A stretch of 64,000 bases of DNA from the NCBI RefSeq assembly GCF_900604935.1, contig NZ_UWPC01000002.1, positions 1-64,000 on the forward strand, written 5' to 3'. The translations under genes were made by a program, and so were the position numbers. Source of the stretch: Vaginisenegalia massiliensis. Lineage in GTDB: Bacteria > Bacillota > Bacilli > Lactobacillales > Aerococcaceae. Under the pieces are notes generated by a model that did not search any database, was not told the DNA's origin, and saw nothing but the letters and a program-made list of their open reading frames with translations. This document shows, piece after piece, positions 17,301-27,667 of this stretch (the stretch's first letter is position 1; each line of letters begins with the position of its first letter).

Positions 17301-18703
17301 AAAAACAAATCAAACAAGTGATATATAAACTTGTCGCTCTTGCTAGTGTGACTCTGTTAGCAGCTTGTGGACCAAAGGTTGAAACTGGATCTCAAGATCA
17401 GCCACTCACGAGTTCTGAAACCAAGTCTCAAGCTAAATTAAAACTTGTCCCCGAATTTAATCAACTAGAAGCCGATTTGAAAAAAGCAGATAAAGTAGAT
17501 GTTTCTTCGACACTTTTTCAGTCACAAGATGCATTTCACATGAGTCAAAATGCTTTTGAAGTAATAGTAGACGATTTACGCGTTTATAAAGCTGATAATG
17601 CTGATCAAAGTTTAGCAAATGAGTTTAACCATGAGACTAAAGCCGGAGCAGTCGTGGTAATGCATACAACTATCAAAAATAATGCCAAAGAAGATTTTTA
17701 TTTTCCAATTGAAGAGTTGCGCCTAAGTTATGAAGAAGCGGCGGCCAAAGTTTATCCATCAAGCGCCTTGTACCCAGAATCGTCAGGCAATCTTACCGAG
17801 ATTCTTTTAGCTAATAAAGGCTTATTAAAAGCCGGTGATGTAGTGGAAGGTTATCTGGTTTATGGTTTAGGCCAAGATTCACTACAAACTATTAATAAAA
17901 ACGGGTATTTTTATTTGACTGTGGTACCACCCAAAGCCAATCAAAATGATTTGGTTGGAACCAGTCAATCGGAATTTGGAATGGAACAGAAATTATTCCT
18001 ACCGATTAATGAGTCACAGTCCCAGCAGATATTAGCAAATGACAAGTTAATTCAAGATCGTCTAGTTAGTGAGTGGTGGGGGAATAAAACACTCTTGGCT
18101 CAAGAAGAATTAAATCAAGAAGTGAATCAAGAAGGACTCAAAGTAAAACTAAAACGGATGGAAATCGCTGATTTTGAACCCCATGATGCCTATAAAGACT
18201 CTTTCCAAAACTTTGTCTATGGTCAGATTATCGTCACAGCCGAGCTTGAATTGATTAATGAAAGCCAAGAGACTATTTTACCAGTTGATGGCATGGCGAC
18301 CTTAGAAATTGAAGGGGAACCAATTAATAGTGATTATGTATTGATTAATGAATCTTATGGACAAGCAGTTAAACCAGGCGAAAGTATGCGCTTTATCAAA
18401 GTATTTGCTCTTGATAAGAAACATTATCAAACGGTTTGGCAAGATAAAAAAATGTCCTTACAAATAGATTTACCTGTCCAATCTGATCAAATTGAGAATC
18501 AAGCTAGTCAAAGTGAAAGCACTGATGATACTCAAAATGTAACCAGTGACCAAGCGGCTGTCTCAGAAAATTCTTATTTTGTTGAATTTGAATGGATACC
18601 AACATTAAAATTATTCATTGACGATCAATTGAATCGCGTGGATGAATTGGAAACAACAAGCCAAGAAAATAATTCGGACACAACCACTACCGAAACGGAT
18701 TAA
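17297..18703 (+). CDS. Uncharacterised lipoprotein with two related extracellular domains
   Basis: A 468-residue protein with a lipoprotein signal peptide (VALASVTLLAACG; lipidated Cys near residue 24). Two regions of similar build (about 75-230 and 265-395) each contain a beta-strand set resembling the Ig-like DUF4352/DUF5068 group, with a pattern of xxVxxTxxIxNxxxExxxxP. A Ser/Thr/Gln/Asp-rich linker and tail complete it. I do not recognise a specific function; DUF5068 is a tentative family guess. The start overlaps the AI-2E-family gene (ATGA), so it is translated together with that permease. A hairpin terminator follows at 18762-18804. Confidence 0.75.
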   Translation: MKKQIKQVIYKLVALASVTLLAACGPKVETGSQDQPLTSSETKSQAKLKLVPEFNQLEADLKKADKVDVSSTLFQSQDAFHMSQNAFEVIVDDLRVYKADNADQSLANEFNHETKAGAVVVMHTTIKNNAKEDFYFPIEELRLSYEEAAAKVYPSSALYPESSGNLTEILLANKGLLKAGDVVEGYLVYGLGQDSLQTINKNGYFYLTVVPPKANQNDLVGTSQSEFGMEQKLFLPINESQSQQILANDKLIQDRLVSEWWGNKTLLAQEELNQEVNQEGLKVKLKRMEIADFEPHDAYKDSFQNFVYGQIIVTAELELINESQETILPVDGMATLEIEGEPINSDYVLINESYGQAVKPGESMRFIKVFALDKKHYQTVWQDKKMSLQIDLPVQSDQIENQASQSESTDDTQNVTSDQAAVSENSYFVEFEWIPTLKLFIDDQLNRVDELETTSQENNSDTTTTETD

Positions 18704-18761
18704 GTATATATTTTAGACGGTTATTTTCAGTATGTTGTTAATAAATAGAAGAAAGTTAATA

Positions 18762-18808
18762 AATAAGAAGGTCAAAAATCATTCTGATTTTCGGCCTTCT
18801 TATTCGTT
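18762..18808 (+). terminator. Terminator after the lipoprotein gene
   Basis: AATAAGAAGG (18762-18771) pairs with 18795-18804 around a 23-base AT-rich loop that holds a further small stem. T-containing sequence follows. Confidence 0.65.
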
Positions 18809-18903
18809 TGCTTTGATGAGAACATATTAGAATTTACTCATAAATATTGTATCAAACTTTCTTGTCGTATAAACTGGAAATATCGTGTTAAGGAGGTAAC
18901 TAT

Positions 18904-19581
18904 GTGGGTGCAGTTGTAAATGCTATTACAGTCGCTGTAGCGGCTTGTTTAGGCTTATTATTAAAAAAAGGGATTCCTTTGAAGTTACATGAGCGCTTAA
19001 TGCAAGGCTTAGCTTTGTGTGTCATGGCACTGGGAATTGAAGGAGCCATTCAAGGAGATAAGCCATTAGTAATGATTTTATCAATGGTTCTTGGGGCCAT
19101 AGTTGGTGAAATGCTTGATATCGATCATTTTATTGTAACCTCAGCTGCCCGTTTGGAACAACGATTTAGTCAAATTCCTGGCTTTGAAAATATTGGTCAA
19201 GGTTTGATTGCATCATCTATGTTTCTATGTATTGGTTCGCTAACCATACTTGGTTCGCTCCAGAGTGGCTTGACAGGTGATAATACGACCTTGTATACAA
19301 AAACAGTTATTGATGGCATTATTACTGTTCTTTTTGCCTCATCTTTAGGGGCAGGAGTTGTCCTTTCAGCTATTCCCGTTTTAGTGATTGAAGGTTCTTT
19401 AATCATTTTAGCCGGCTATATGGCTCCATATTTGACGGATCAAGTCATTGCTGAAATGATTTGTGTGGGTTCAATTTTACTGATTGGCTTGAGTTTGAAT
19501 ATGCTTAAGATTACTGAATTAAAAATCTTGAATTTTACTCCAGCTATGTTTTTTCCAATTTTATTAATGCTTTTCTTTTAA
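18904..19581 (+). CDS. DUF554 family membrane protein (YdfK-like)
   Basis: A 225-residue protein with about six or seven membrane helices. The family pattern is G-x-V-V-N-A at the start and LLKKGIP near residue 23, with a GSLTILGSLQSGLTGD segment around 114. The start is a GTG at 18904, seven bases after AAGGAGG (18890-18896), and gives the family N-terminus. An out-of-frame ATG two bases earlier would encode only five residues. Function is not established; some genomes list DUF554 proteins as putative transporters. It is a single-gene unit. Confidence 0.85.
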   Translation: MGAVVNAITVAVAACLGLLLKKGIPLKLHERLMQGLALCVMALGIEGAIQGDKPLVMILSMVLGAIVGEMLDIDHFIVTSAARLEQRFSQIPGFENIGQGLIASSMFLCIGSLTILGSLQSGLTGDNTTLYTKTVIDGIITVLFASSLGAGVVLSAIPVLVIEGSLIILAGYMAPYLTDQVIAEMICVGSILLIGLSLNMLKITELKILNFTPAMFFPILLMLFF

Positions 19582-19590
19582 AAAAATAAA

Positions 19591-19668
19591 GTCTGAATTC
19601 AATCTTACTAGCGACTGTTAAGAAAATAGAACAGTCTATACTAGTCAGAAAGGATTCAGACTTTTTGT
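19591..19668. terminator. Long nested hairpin between convergent DUF554 and gatD genes
   Basis: AAGTCTGAATTC near 19591 pairs with GGATTCAGACTT ending near 19662. The inside folds again (ACTAG with CTAGT, ACTGTT with AACAGT), so about 75 bases form one extended rod ending in TTTTT. It probably terminates both genes. Confidence 0.65.
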
Positions 19669-19693
19669 TATTAATTAATTTACGTTGAGTTTG

Positions 19694-20377
19694 TTATTGA
19701 ATTTCTGTTTTGTTTGCAAGACGGCCATTTATTTGATCGATGGCCAGTTGGACAAGATGTTGAGCTAAATCTTCATTTCGTACTAATAGCGGTCCGTGGA
19801 AATAGGAAGCGTAGACATTCTTATAATGTAAGCCTTCGGTTTTATCTTGACCGTTATTACCGTTGCCAGTGATGACCTTGCCTAGGGCCTGTAAATCTCC
19901 TTGTAGATACGTCATGCCATTATGATTTTCAAATCCATAATAGGTTTTTTGGTTGATTTCATCAAAGATTTCAATATCACCAATGAAGCGGTGATTATCT
20001 TGACTTTCGGTATAAAAATCCAGCAAGTTAAGGCCCTTAATTTGTTGACCATCTGCTGCTACATAATATTGGCCCAATAATTGGAAGCCACCACAAATGG
20101 CTAATAAGACGCCATTGTTTTCAATATAAGTCTTTAAAGCCTCGCGATGACGTTGAATATCTTGAGAGACGATCTTTTGTTCATAGTCTTGGCCACCGCC
20201 AAAGAAGACAATATCATAGTCGTTAGCAGAGAAGTGATCTTCAAGGCTGACGATAGTGGTCTCCACTTGATAGCCACTTTGTCGAGCGTAATATTGAATC
20301 ATCAAGAGGTTACCATTATCTCCGTATGTGTTTAATAAATTACCATAAAGATGGCAAATACGAATGGTTTTTTGCAT
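19694..20377 (-). CDS. gatD: Lipid II isoglutaminyl synthase, glutamine amidotransferase subunit
   Basis: Class I glutamine amidotransferase that supplies ammonia to MurT for amidation of D-Glu in lipid II. The 227-residue protein has FFGGGQDYEQ, the nucleophile in AICGGFQLLG (Cys near 95), ENHNGMTYL and the catalytic His in SYFHGPLL. The ATG at 20377 lies eight bases after AGGAG; a GTG nine bases upstream overlaps that site. It follows murT by about 25 bases in one operon. GatD-MurT is essential in several Gram-positive cocci and improves cross-linking. Confidence 0.95.
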   Translation of the reverse strand: MQKTIRICHLYGNLLNTYGDNGNLLMIQYYARQSGYQVETTIVSLEDHFSANDYDIVFFGGGQDYEQKIVSQDIQRHREALKTYIENNGVLLAICGGFQLLGQYYVAADGQQIKGLNLLDFYTESQDNHRFIGDIEIFDEINQKTYYGFENHNGMTYLQGDLQALGKVITGNGNNGQDKTEGLHYKNVYASYFHGPLLVRNEDLAQHLVQLAIDQINGRLANKTEIQ

Positions 20378-20402
20378 GAGGGTCACTCCTTTTTTGGGGA
20401 GA

Positions 20403-21752
20403 TTAACGAGGGACTTTCGTTAAATATCCTTTGTCTAATAATAGTTTTCTTAATTCAAGCATGGCTGTATAGGTAGCTAAAATATGGACATAGTCGGTTT
20501 CGGCACTTTCAACAGCTTTTATAATTTCGTCGAGGGATTCTTTTTGTTGGATTATATCAGGAGAAATACCAGCTACTTTTAAGCGTAAGGTCATTTCTTC
20601 TTTTTTCATGCCACCGGTAATCACGGATTGGATTGGAAAATCTACAATTTGTTCATAGTGACCGTCCCAAATCCAAGATACATCGGTTCCATCGGCATAC
20701 CGATTATTCAAGAGGGCGACCAATGTGAAAGGATGCTGATCTAATCCAATTAATTCTAGAACTTGATTTAGGCCAACAGGGTTTTTCACTAAGTTGAGTA
20801 GGACCTTCTTGCCGTTGACCTCGAAGAATTCTTGGCGACCAAAGACGCGTTCAGCTTTTTGGAACCCCTTTTGAATTTGCTCAGGCTCTAGATCAAAGAA
20901 ACGAGCAAGGCTATAGGCAGCCAAGGCATTATAGATATTATAGAGACCTGCTACTGGGATCTCGAAAGTTAAACCGTCAATTTGGAACCGGGAATGAGTA
21001 AGAGCAAGTTCCTCTAACTTCGTCACCCGATAATTTAGTTGAGGTCGATGATGTCCGCATTTTGGACAGTAATACTTACCTAAGTTTGCGTAAGTTATTG
21101 ATTTATAGTGCAGTTGAGCTTGGCATTTTGAACATAAGATGCCATCCGTATTATAGTGGGGAATAACTTCTTGATCTGCTTGGTGATCAAAGCCGAAGTA
21201 TTGGCATGGATTTGGAAGTTCAATGCTGTTAAAAATAGGCGAATCTCCGTTGGCAATAACGGTAGCCTCGGGCGCTTGTTTTGCAGCATCGGCCATTAAA
21301 CGATAAATCGAATAAATTTCCCCATAACGGTCCATTTGGTCGCGAAAAACATTAGTATGAACAAAGGCCTTAGGCTTTAAGTGAGACACGACATGTTTGA
21401 GCGACCCTTCATCAACTTCTAGAATGGCTAGGCCACGCTGGCCAGCAACCACTTTAGGGGCAGCAAGAAAAGTTGATACAATTCCTTGTTTCATATTTGA
21501 CCCTGTCGGGTTCGTGACAATTGTATCGTACTTCTGTTTTAAGGCTTCGACAGCCAAAGCCGTAGTAAGTGTTTTCCCGTTGGTTCCGGTGACAATGGCT
21601 ACATCGTAATCTTTAGCGAGTTCAGCCAAGACGTTGGCATCAATTATTGTCGCTATTTTTCCAGGTAAACTGGATCCTCCCCTAGTAAAACGCGTTAACC
21701 CCCAACGTGTCAGTCGACCGACATTGATGGCTAACTTGCCTTTAATAGACAT
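20403..21752 (-). CDS. murT: Lipid II isoglutaminyl synthase, Mur-ligase-like subunit
   Basis: A 449-residue Mur-ligase family protein that, with GatD, amidates the alpha-carboxyl of D-Glu in lipid II. It has the ATP-binding GTNGKTLTT near residue 57 and the Mur central-domain motif EVDEGSLK. A zinc-ribbon insert (CSKCQ ... CPKCGHH, about 205-230) is typical of MurT and absent in MurC-F. The C-terminal DUF1727 region contains NNRYADGTDVSWIWD. The start follows AAAGGAG. It is divergent from tdk across a 206-base gap that should hold both promoters. Confidence 0.95.
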   Translation of the reverse strand: MSIKGKLAINVGRLTRWGLTRFTRGGSSLPGKIATIIDANVLAELAKDYDVAIVTGTNGKTLTTALAVEALKQKYDTIVTNPTGSNMKQGIVSTFLAAPKVVAGQRGLAILEVDEGSLKHVVSHLKPKAFVHTNVFRDQMDRYGEIYSIYRLMADAAKQAPEATVIANGDSPIFNSIELPNPCQYFGFDHQADQEVIPHYNTDGILCSKCQAQLHYKSITYANLGKYYCPKCGHHRPQLNYRVTKLEELALTHSRFQIDGLTFEIPVAGLYNIYNALAAYSLARFFDLEPEQIQKGFQKAERVFGRQEFFEVNGKKVLLNLVKNPVGLNQVLELIGLDQHPFTLVALLNNRYADGTDVSWIWDGHYEQIVDFPIQSVITGGMKKEEMTLRLKVAGISPDIIQQKESLDEIIKAVESAETDYVHILATYTAMLELRKLLLDKGYLTKVPR

Positions 21753-21958
21753 AAGACAGCTCCTTTATATTTAATTTTTAGTCTTGATTTTTAAAGAGTG
21801 TAATTATTTTAGCAATCTTTAACTAGAATGAAAAGTCTTTCCTGATTATGACTCAGCAAGTTTCAGGATATCTAATTGACTAGTGGCTTTTATTATTTTA
21901 ATATGAATAGCTGAGAAAATAAATAAAAAGATCAACCGAGAAAGGTGATGGAAACGGA

Positions 21959-22540
21959 ATGGCCCAATTTTATTTTAAATATGGCGCAATGAATAGTGGT
22001 AAATCAATTGAAATCATTAAAGTGGCCCATAACTATGAAGAGCAAAATAAGCCCGTCCAAATTTTCACCAGTATTCTCGACGATCGAGTAGAAGTAGGAA
22101 AAGTGGCTAGTCGTATTGGTTTTCAACGGGATGCGATACCAATTAGTCCTGAGATGGATTTATTTACTACTATTGAAGCTTTAACGCCTAAACGTTATTG
22201 TATCTTGATTGATGAAGCTCAGTTTTTAAGTAAAGCTCATGTTTTGCAACTCGCACGCGTAGTTGATGAATTAAATATCCCTGTCATGGCTTTTGGCTTA
22301 AAGAACGATTTCTTAAATGAACTTTTTGAAGGCTCCAAGTATCTCTTGTTATATGCCGATAAGATTGAAGAAATTAAAACCATTTGTTGGTTCTGTCATA
22401 AGAAAGCAACGATGAATTTGCGGATTGCCGATGGCAAACCTGTTTATGAAGGGGAACAAATTCAAATTGGGGGCAATGAATCCTATTATCCGGTTTGTCG
22501 CAAGTGCTACTTTAATCCTGGCGAAATTCGCCAAATCTAA
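21959..22540 (+). CDS. tdk: Thymidine kinase (type II)
   Basis: Phosphorylates thymidine in the salvage pathway. The 193-residue protein has the P-loop GAMNSGKS at residue 9, the DEAQF motif near 88, and the zinc-binding cysteine pairs CWFC and CRKC near 141 and 181. The ATG follows AAAGGTGATGG. As in many Firmicutes, tdk is followed by prfA, 30 bases downstream, with which it is probably co-transcribed. Confidence 0.96.
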   Translation: MAQFYFKYGAMNSGKSIEIIKVAHNYEEQNKPVQIFTSILDDRVEVGKVASRIGFQRDAIPISPEMDLFTTIEALTPKRYCILIDEAQFLSKAHVLQLARVVDELNIPVMAFGLKNDFLNELFEGSKYLLLYADKIEEIKTICWFCHKKATMNLRIADGKPVYEGEQIQIGGNESYYPVCRKCYFNPGEIRQI

Positions 22541-22570
22541 CTAATAATGGAATAGTTAAAGGAGAATGTT

Positions 22571-23650
22571 ATGTTTGAACAATTGGATTCCTTAATCTTT
22601 CGTTTTGAGGAACTACACGAATTACTTAGCGATCCATCTGTGATTGCTGATTCTGACCGCTTACGTCAATTGACAATTGAAGAAGCGGATCTCAGTCCAA
22701 AAGTAACCAAAATTAAGCGCTATAAACAGGTGAACCAAGAAATTTCTGATGCCGAGGATATGTTAGGTGAAACGTTAGAAGCTGACATGGCTGATATGGT
22801 TAAGATGGAATTATCCGAATTAAAGGACGAAAAAACCCGTCTTGAAGAAGAAATTAAATTCATGATGCTGCCAGAAGATGAAAATGATGGGAAGAATATC
22901 ATTATGGAAATTCGCGGAGCAGCGGGTGGCGATGAGGCCCAGTTATTTGCAGGTGATCTTCTAAATATGTATACCCGGTATGCGGATAGTCAAGGTTGGA
23001 AAACAGAGATATTAGATGCCAATATTACTGGAATCGGTGGATATAAAGAAGTTACTCTGATGATTACCGGGAATAAAGTCTACAGCAAATTGAAATTCGA
23101 AAACGGAGCTCACCGGGTGCAACGGGTACCAGAAACCGAATCGCAAGGTCGCGTTCACACTTCTACAGCGACCGTTGTGGTGATGCCTGAAGCGGAAGAA
23201 GTCGAATTAGATTTACGAGATGAAGACATCCGTGTGGACATCTACCATGCTTCCGGAGCCGGTGGACAACACGTCAACAAGACGGCATCAGCTGTCCGTT
23301 TGACCCACATCCCAACTAATACTGTCGTGGCGATGCAAGATGAACGGTCTCAATTAAAGAACCGTGAAAAAGCTATGAAGGTTTTACGAGCGCGGGTCTA
23401 CGACATCATTAAAAATGAAGCTCAATCCGAATATGATGCTAACCGTAAATTAGCTGTCGGTACGGGTGACCGTTCGGAACGAATTCGTACATATAATTTT
23501 CCTCAGAACCGGGTGACAGACCATCGGATTGGTTTGACTATCCAACAATTGGATAATATTCTTTCAGGGAAATTAGATGAAATTGTCGATGCCTTGGTCT
23601 TATATGATCAAACGCAAAAATTGGAGGAACTTAATGGACCTCAAATCTAG
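22571..23650 (+). CDS. prfA: Peptide chain release factor 1
   Basis: Releases finished proteins at UAA and UAG codons. The 359-residue protein has the codon-reading PxT motif (VPETESQGR near residue 187) and the catalytic GAGGQHVNK (GGQ near 234). RBS AAAGGAG precedes the ATG. The prmC start lies 17 bases inside its end, which couples the factor to the enzyme that methylates its GGQ glutamine. Confidence 0.97.
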   Translation: MFEQLDSLIFRFEELHELLSDPSVIADSDRLRQLTIEEADLSPKVTKIKRYKQVNQEISDAEDMLGETLEADMADMVKMELSELKDEKTRLEEEIKFMMLPEDENDGKNIIMEIRGAAGGDEAQLFAGDLLNMYTRYADSQGWKTEILDANITGIGGYKEVTLMITGNKVYSKLKFENGAHRVQRVPETESQGRVHTSTATVVVMPEAEEVELDLRDEDIRVDIYHASGAGGQHVNKTASAVRLTHIPTNTVVAMQDERSQLKNREKAMKVLRARVYDIIKNEAQSEYDANRKLAVGTGDRSERIRTYNFPQNRVTDHRIGLTIQQLDNILSGKLDEIVDALVLYDQTQKLEELNGPQI

Positions 23651-24509
23651 TCGGACCCTGGTTGAAGCTCTTAATCGAGCTTCAATTTTTTTGGCAGAAA
23701 ACGATAAGGACCCTGGTTTGGTTCGCCAATATTGGCTACGAGCGTTTGATTGGGATTTGACGCAATTGGTTCGATCCTTGTCAGAGCCTGTTTCAGACCA
23801 GGATCTCCTTTATTTTCAAAAGGTCATTGAACGAATTGCAAAGGATGAACCTCTACAATATATTTTGGGATACGAAGATTTTGATGGTCTGCGTTTTAAG
23901 GTAAGTCCAGCAACATTGATTCCACGTGAGGATACTTTTGGCTTAGTTCAACAAGCAAGTGCATATATTAGCGATAATGATAAATATAATGGGTGCTTGC
24001 TCGATATAGGGACTGGTTCAGGGATCATTGCCATCAGTATGGCGAAACGTTTCCCGCATTTAAAGGTGATAGCAAGCGATATTTCTTCAACAGCTCTAGC
24101 GGTTGCTAAAGAAAATGGGCAGACTCACTGCGTTCAAATTGATTGGTATTTAAGTGATCTCTTTGATGAAATAAAGGGTCATACATTTGATGTGATACTA
24201 TCAAATCCACCCTATATCGCCCAAGATGAAATCAAATTGATGGATGAATCTGTAATAAAATTTGAACCCCACCAAGCTTTATTCGCTGAACAGGATGGTT
24301 TAGCTATCTATCAAGCCATAATCAGTCAGGCTAAGGATTTTTTAAATGATCAAGCTTTTCTGGGCCTCGAAATTGGCTTCCGTCAAGCTCAAGCAGTTAT
24401 GGCTTTGTTAAATCAACACTTTCCTGGTCAAAAAATTTGGAAACAAGAAGATTTGGCTGGGCATGATCGTTATGTATTTATGGAATATAAGAAGGAGGAA
24501 AAGCGATGA
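23634..24509 (+). CDS. prmC: Peptide chain release factor N5-glutamine methyltransferase
   Basis: Methylates the GGQ glutamine of release factors. The 291-residue protein has the N-terminal helical PrmC domain (about 1-90), the SAM-binding [18 protein letters not shown] near 123 and the catalytic NPPYIAQDE near 190. The ATG at 23634 follows GGAGG inside the prfA end; an upstream in-frame start at 23577 lies within prfA and is rejected. It overlaps the next gene by four bases. Confidence 0.95.
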   Translation: MDLKSSRTLVEALNRASIFLAENDKDPGLVRQYWLRAFDWDLTQLVRSLSEPVSDQDLLYFQKVIERIAKDEPLQYILGYEDFDGLRFKVSPATLIPREDTFGLVQQASAYISDNDKYNGCLLDIGTGSGIIAISMAKRFPHLKVIASDISSTALAVAKENGQTHCVQIDWYLSDLFDEIKGHTFDVILSNPPYIAQDEIKLMDESVIKFEPHQALFAEQDGLAIYQAIISQAKDFLNDQAFLGLEIGFRQAQAVMALLNQHFPGQKIWKQEDLAGHDRYVFMEYKKEEKR

Positions 24510-25525
24510 AAACACACGTATTTGATTATCAAACCCTTAAAGAAGCCGCAGCTTGGGTTCGTTCGGGTGAGCTTGTTGCTTTTCCAACTGAAACGGTCTT
24601 TGGTTTAGGTGCTATAGCTAATAATCAAGAAGCAGTGGCAAAAGTCTTTGAAGCTAAAGGGCGCCCGTCTGACAACCCATTAATTGTCCATGTGGCTAAG
24701 CCGAAGGATGTAGAATTAGTGGCCGAATCTATCTCGCCTTTAGCACAAGCCCTAATGGAACGTTTTTGGCCCGGGCCTTTAACGATTATTTTCCCACTTA
24801 AAGCTAATATCTTGCCTAGCAACGTAACGGGAGGGAAAAATAGCGTAGCCGTCCGTATGCCTAAAAGCTTAGAGACTCTGTTGATGATTGAAATGGTAGG
24901 TTTTCCTATGGTAGGTCCTAGTGCCAATCGGTCCGGTAAGCCAAGTCCAACACTTATTGAACACGTCATACATGACTTTGATGGTCAAATTGCAGGCGTT
25001 ATTCAGCCCAGTAAGCCGGTTGAGATTGGGGTTGAATCGACAGTGGTCTTGCCGCAAGAGGATCGTATTTTAATTTTGCGTCCGGGGGCTATTACTCAGT
25101 CAATGTTAGCCAGCTTGGGTTATCCTGTAGAAGAGGTATCAGCTCGAGAACAATTAGCTCGACCGGAAGTCCTTTCTCCTGGCGTAAAATATCGACACTA
25201 CAGTCCAAAGCAACCTGTATATATGATTCCGGCTAACGCTAGTATTAGCCAATGGCATATCTTTGTAAATAAATTTGAACACGTGGCTATTTTGGCTGAT
25301 CAAGCGATTTTGCAGACTTTATCATCAGCTAATCTAGTAGCTCATTATAATTTGGGTCCGGTAGGAGATATCGCTGCTGCTACAGCCAATTTATTTGCTG
25401 GTTTACGCGCTTTGGAAGCGAGTGAGGCAAGCGTCATCCTTGTCCAGACTTTTGATGATTTGGAAAATGAAGCCGCGCATGCCTATATGAATCGGTTAAG
25501 CAAAGCGGCCGAATCTATGTTATAA
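24506..25525 (+). CDS. Threonylcarbamoyl-AMP synthase (Sua5/TsaC type with C-terminal domain)
   Basis: Makes threonylcarbamoyl-AMP from threonine, bicarbonate and ATP for the t6A modification of tRNAs that read ANN codons. The 339-residue protein has the YrdC domain (about 10-200) with FPTETVFGLGAIA, KGRPSDNPLIVHVA and GPSANRSGKPSPT. It also has the Sua5 C-terminal domain (about 225-335) after the linker PGVKYRHYSP. The longer Sua5 architecture, as in B. subtilis YwlC, is thus present. It overlaps prmC by ATGA. Confidence 0.95.
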   Translation: MKTHVFDYQTLKEAAAWVRSGELVAFPTETVFGLGAIANNQEAVAKVFEAKGRPSDNPLIVHVAKPKDVELVAESISPLAQALMERFWPGPLTIIFPLKANILPSNVTGGKNSVAVRMPKSLETLLMIEMVGFPMVGPSANRSGKPSPTLIEHVIHDFDGQIAGVIQPSKPVEIGVESTVVLPQEDRILILRPGAITQSMLASLGYPVEEVSAREQLARPEVLSPGVKYRHYSPKQPVYMIPANASISQWHIFVNKFEHVAILADQAILQTLSSANLVAHYNLGPVGDIAAATANLFAGLRALEASEASVILVQTFDDLENEAAHAYMNRLSKAAESML

Positions 25526-25578
25526 TGAAAAAAATTTTGTTTTTAAGCAAATGTTAAAGAATTATAGGGGGAATATAC

Positions 25579-26217
25579 ATGGCAAAAATGGTAATTATGG
25601 ATCATCCATTAATCCAACACAAATTAACAATTATTCGGGATAAAAATACTAATACTAAGATTTTCCGTGAAGTCACTAACGAGATTGGCATGCTTATGGC
25701 TTATGAAATTACACGGGACTTGCCTTTAGAAGATGTCGTCATTGAGACACCTCTTGTTAAATGTACCCAAAAACGCTTATCAGGTAAAAAATTAGCTATT
25801 ATTCCAATTTTACGAGCTGGTTTAGGCATGGTTGATGGCATTCTAGATTTGGTTCCAGCCGCTCGTGTTGGTCACATTGGGATGTATCGCGATCACGATA
25901 CCTTAGAACCAGTTGAATACTTTGCCAAATTCCCTCAGGATATTAAAGAACGTCGTCTTTTTGTAGTGGACCCTATGTTAGCTACCGGCGGTTCAGCTAT
26001 CTGCGCTTTGGATTTATTAACTCAAAAATATGGCGTTGATCCAAATAATATTACTTTTGCTTGCTTAGTAGCGGCACCGGAAGGAATCAAAGCGTTACAA
26101 GCTGCGCATCCTGATGTTGACATTTATGCAGCCGCTCTTGATGAACGTTTAAACGAAAACGGCTATATCTTACCTGGTTTAGGGGACGCTGGCGACCGAA
26201 TTTTCGGAACTAAATAA
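25579..26217 (+). CDS. upp: Uracil phosphoribosyltransferase
   Basis: Salvage enzyme making UMP from uracil and PRPP. The 212-residue protein has the [13 protein letters not shown] and the PRPP loop [11 protein letters not shown] (near 130), and ends with the uracil-binding [14 protein letters not shown], all textbook Upp features. GGGGG-type RBS upstream. It is separated from the tRNA-modification gene by 53 bases. No PyrR-type attenuator was seen in the short leader. Confidence 0.97.
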   Translation: MAKMVIMDHPLIQHKLTIIRDKNTNTKIFREVTNEIGMLMAYEITRDLPLEDVVIETPLVKCTQKRLSGKKLAIIPILRAGLGMVDGILDLVPAARVGHIGMYRDHDTLEPVEYFAKFPQDIKERRLFVVDPMLATGGSAICALDLLTQKYGVDPNNITFACLVAAPEGIKALQAAHPDVDIYAAALDERLNENGYILPGLGDAGDRIFGTK

Positions 26218-26288
26218 GACCAATCATCCTGCGAACCGTTTCCACTAGTTGAGACGTGTTCGCTTTTGATTTTAGAGGAGAAAAATAG

Positions 26289-27536
26289 ATGGCAAAATTT
26301 AGTAAGTTTTATTTGAAAACGCCACAAGAACGACTTAATCTATTACAAGAAAATGACTGGATACCAGTGGAGGTACCGCAACTAGATTCAACCATTGCCA
26401 ATCAAATGATTGAAAATTATGTTTTTAATTATCAATTACCTTTGGGCCTAGCGCCCAATTTTGTCATTGATAGTCAAGAATATGTTTTGCCTATGGTGAC
26501 TGAAGAACCATCAGTCATTGCGGCAGCTAGTTTAGCTGGTAAAATCCTGGGTGATATTCAGACTAGGATCATTTCACGCGAATTAGTTGGTCAAGTCGTG
26601 ATTCCTCAGGTCACTAATCCGGATGCGATTATTGAGAAATTAGAAGCAATTGCCGACTTTCTATTAGATATCGCAGCCCGTAATTGTCCCAATATGGTCG
26701 CTCGCGGTGGAGGTTTGCGGAAGATTTGGTTTAAAAAATTCCGCGATCAAACGGATTATTTTGTAACGATCTATATCGCCTTGGATCCGTGCGATGCGAT
26801 GGGGGCTAATGTTATGAATACCGTTTTGGAAAATATTACCCCAACGATTGAACACGTGACCGGTTATCCAGCTTTGATGTCGATTTTATCTAATCATGGA
26901 ACCCATGCTTTGTTCGCAGCTGAATGCCAAATTCCATTAGACCGTTTAAATGCTGATCCACAATTAGCCTTGGCAATTGCTAATCAAATCGAGCAGGCTA
27001 GTCGTTATGCCATGATTGATCCTTATCGAGCTGTTACTCATAACAAGGGAATTATGAACGGTATTGATGCTTTAGTATTAGCGACAGGCAATGATACGCG
27101 AGCAGTTGAAGCGGGTGTGCATGCTCATGCATCGCGGAGTGGACGTTATCAAGCCTTGACTCAATGGACTTATGACGAAAAAACGAAGCAATTATTAGGA
27201 AAAATTGAATTACCATTAATGCTTGGCAGTGTGGGAGGAACGATTTCAATTCATCCCATTGCCCGTTGGTCATTAAGCTTGTTGAAACAACCTGATGCGA
27301 AGACCTTGTCACGCATTGTTGCGGCTTTAGGCTTGGCTCAGAATTTTGCAGCCATTCGAGCCTTAGTTACTGAAGGAATTCAAAAAGGTCATATGACCAT
27401 GCAAGCGCGTAGTCTTGCTCTACAAGTTGGTGCTGAAATTGATGAAGTTCCTCTTTTAGTTCAAGAACTAAGTCAACATAAAGCGATAAACAGTAGTTTA
27501 GCTAAAGAATTATTAATCAAAATTAGAGCGAAATAA
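26289..27536 (+). CDS. mvaA: Hydroxymethylglutaryl-CoA reductase (class II)
   Basis: Reduces HMG-CoA to mevalonate, the committed step of the mevalonate pathway for isoprenoids including undecaprenyl lipid. The 415-residue protein resembles class II (Pseudomonas mevalonii/Staphylococcus type) enzymes: EEPSVIAAASLAGK near 76, DPCDAMGANVMNTV near 168 and LPLMLGSVGGTISIHP near 302. It is a stand-alone reductase, not the acetyl-CoA acetyltransferase fusion (MvaE) found in enterococci. mvaS lies downstream with 131 bases between. Confidence 0.95.
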   Translation: MAKFSKFYLKTPQERLNLLQENDWIPVEVPQLDSTIANQMIENYVFNYQLPLGLAPNFVIDSQEYVLPMVTEEPSVIAAASLAGKILGDIQTRIISRELVGQVVIPQVTNPDAIIEKLEAIADFLLDIAARNCPNMVARGGGLRKIWFKKFRDQTDYFVTIYIALDPCDAMGANVMNTVLENITPTIEHVTGYPALMSILSNHGTHALFAAECQIPLDRLNADPQLALAIANQIEQASRYAMIDPYRAVTHNKGIMNGIDALVLATGNDTRAVEAGVHAHASRSGRYQALTQWTYDEKTKQLLGKIELPLMLGSVGGTISIHPIARWSLSLLKQPDAKTLSRIVAALGLAQNFAAIRALVTEGIQKGHMTMQARSLALQVGAEIDEVPLLVQELSQHKAINSSLAKELLIKIRAK

Positions 27537-27667
27537 TTGAGTCTTTTCTTTGAAAAAACTGGATTAATCTTGCGCTACTGCAGGCAACGTGATAAATTAA
27601 AGTCTCAATAATCATTCTAATAAAGATTTAATTTTGACGAGAAATTAGTAGCAAAATGGAGGGTATC

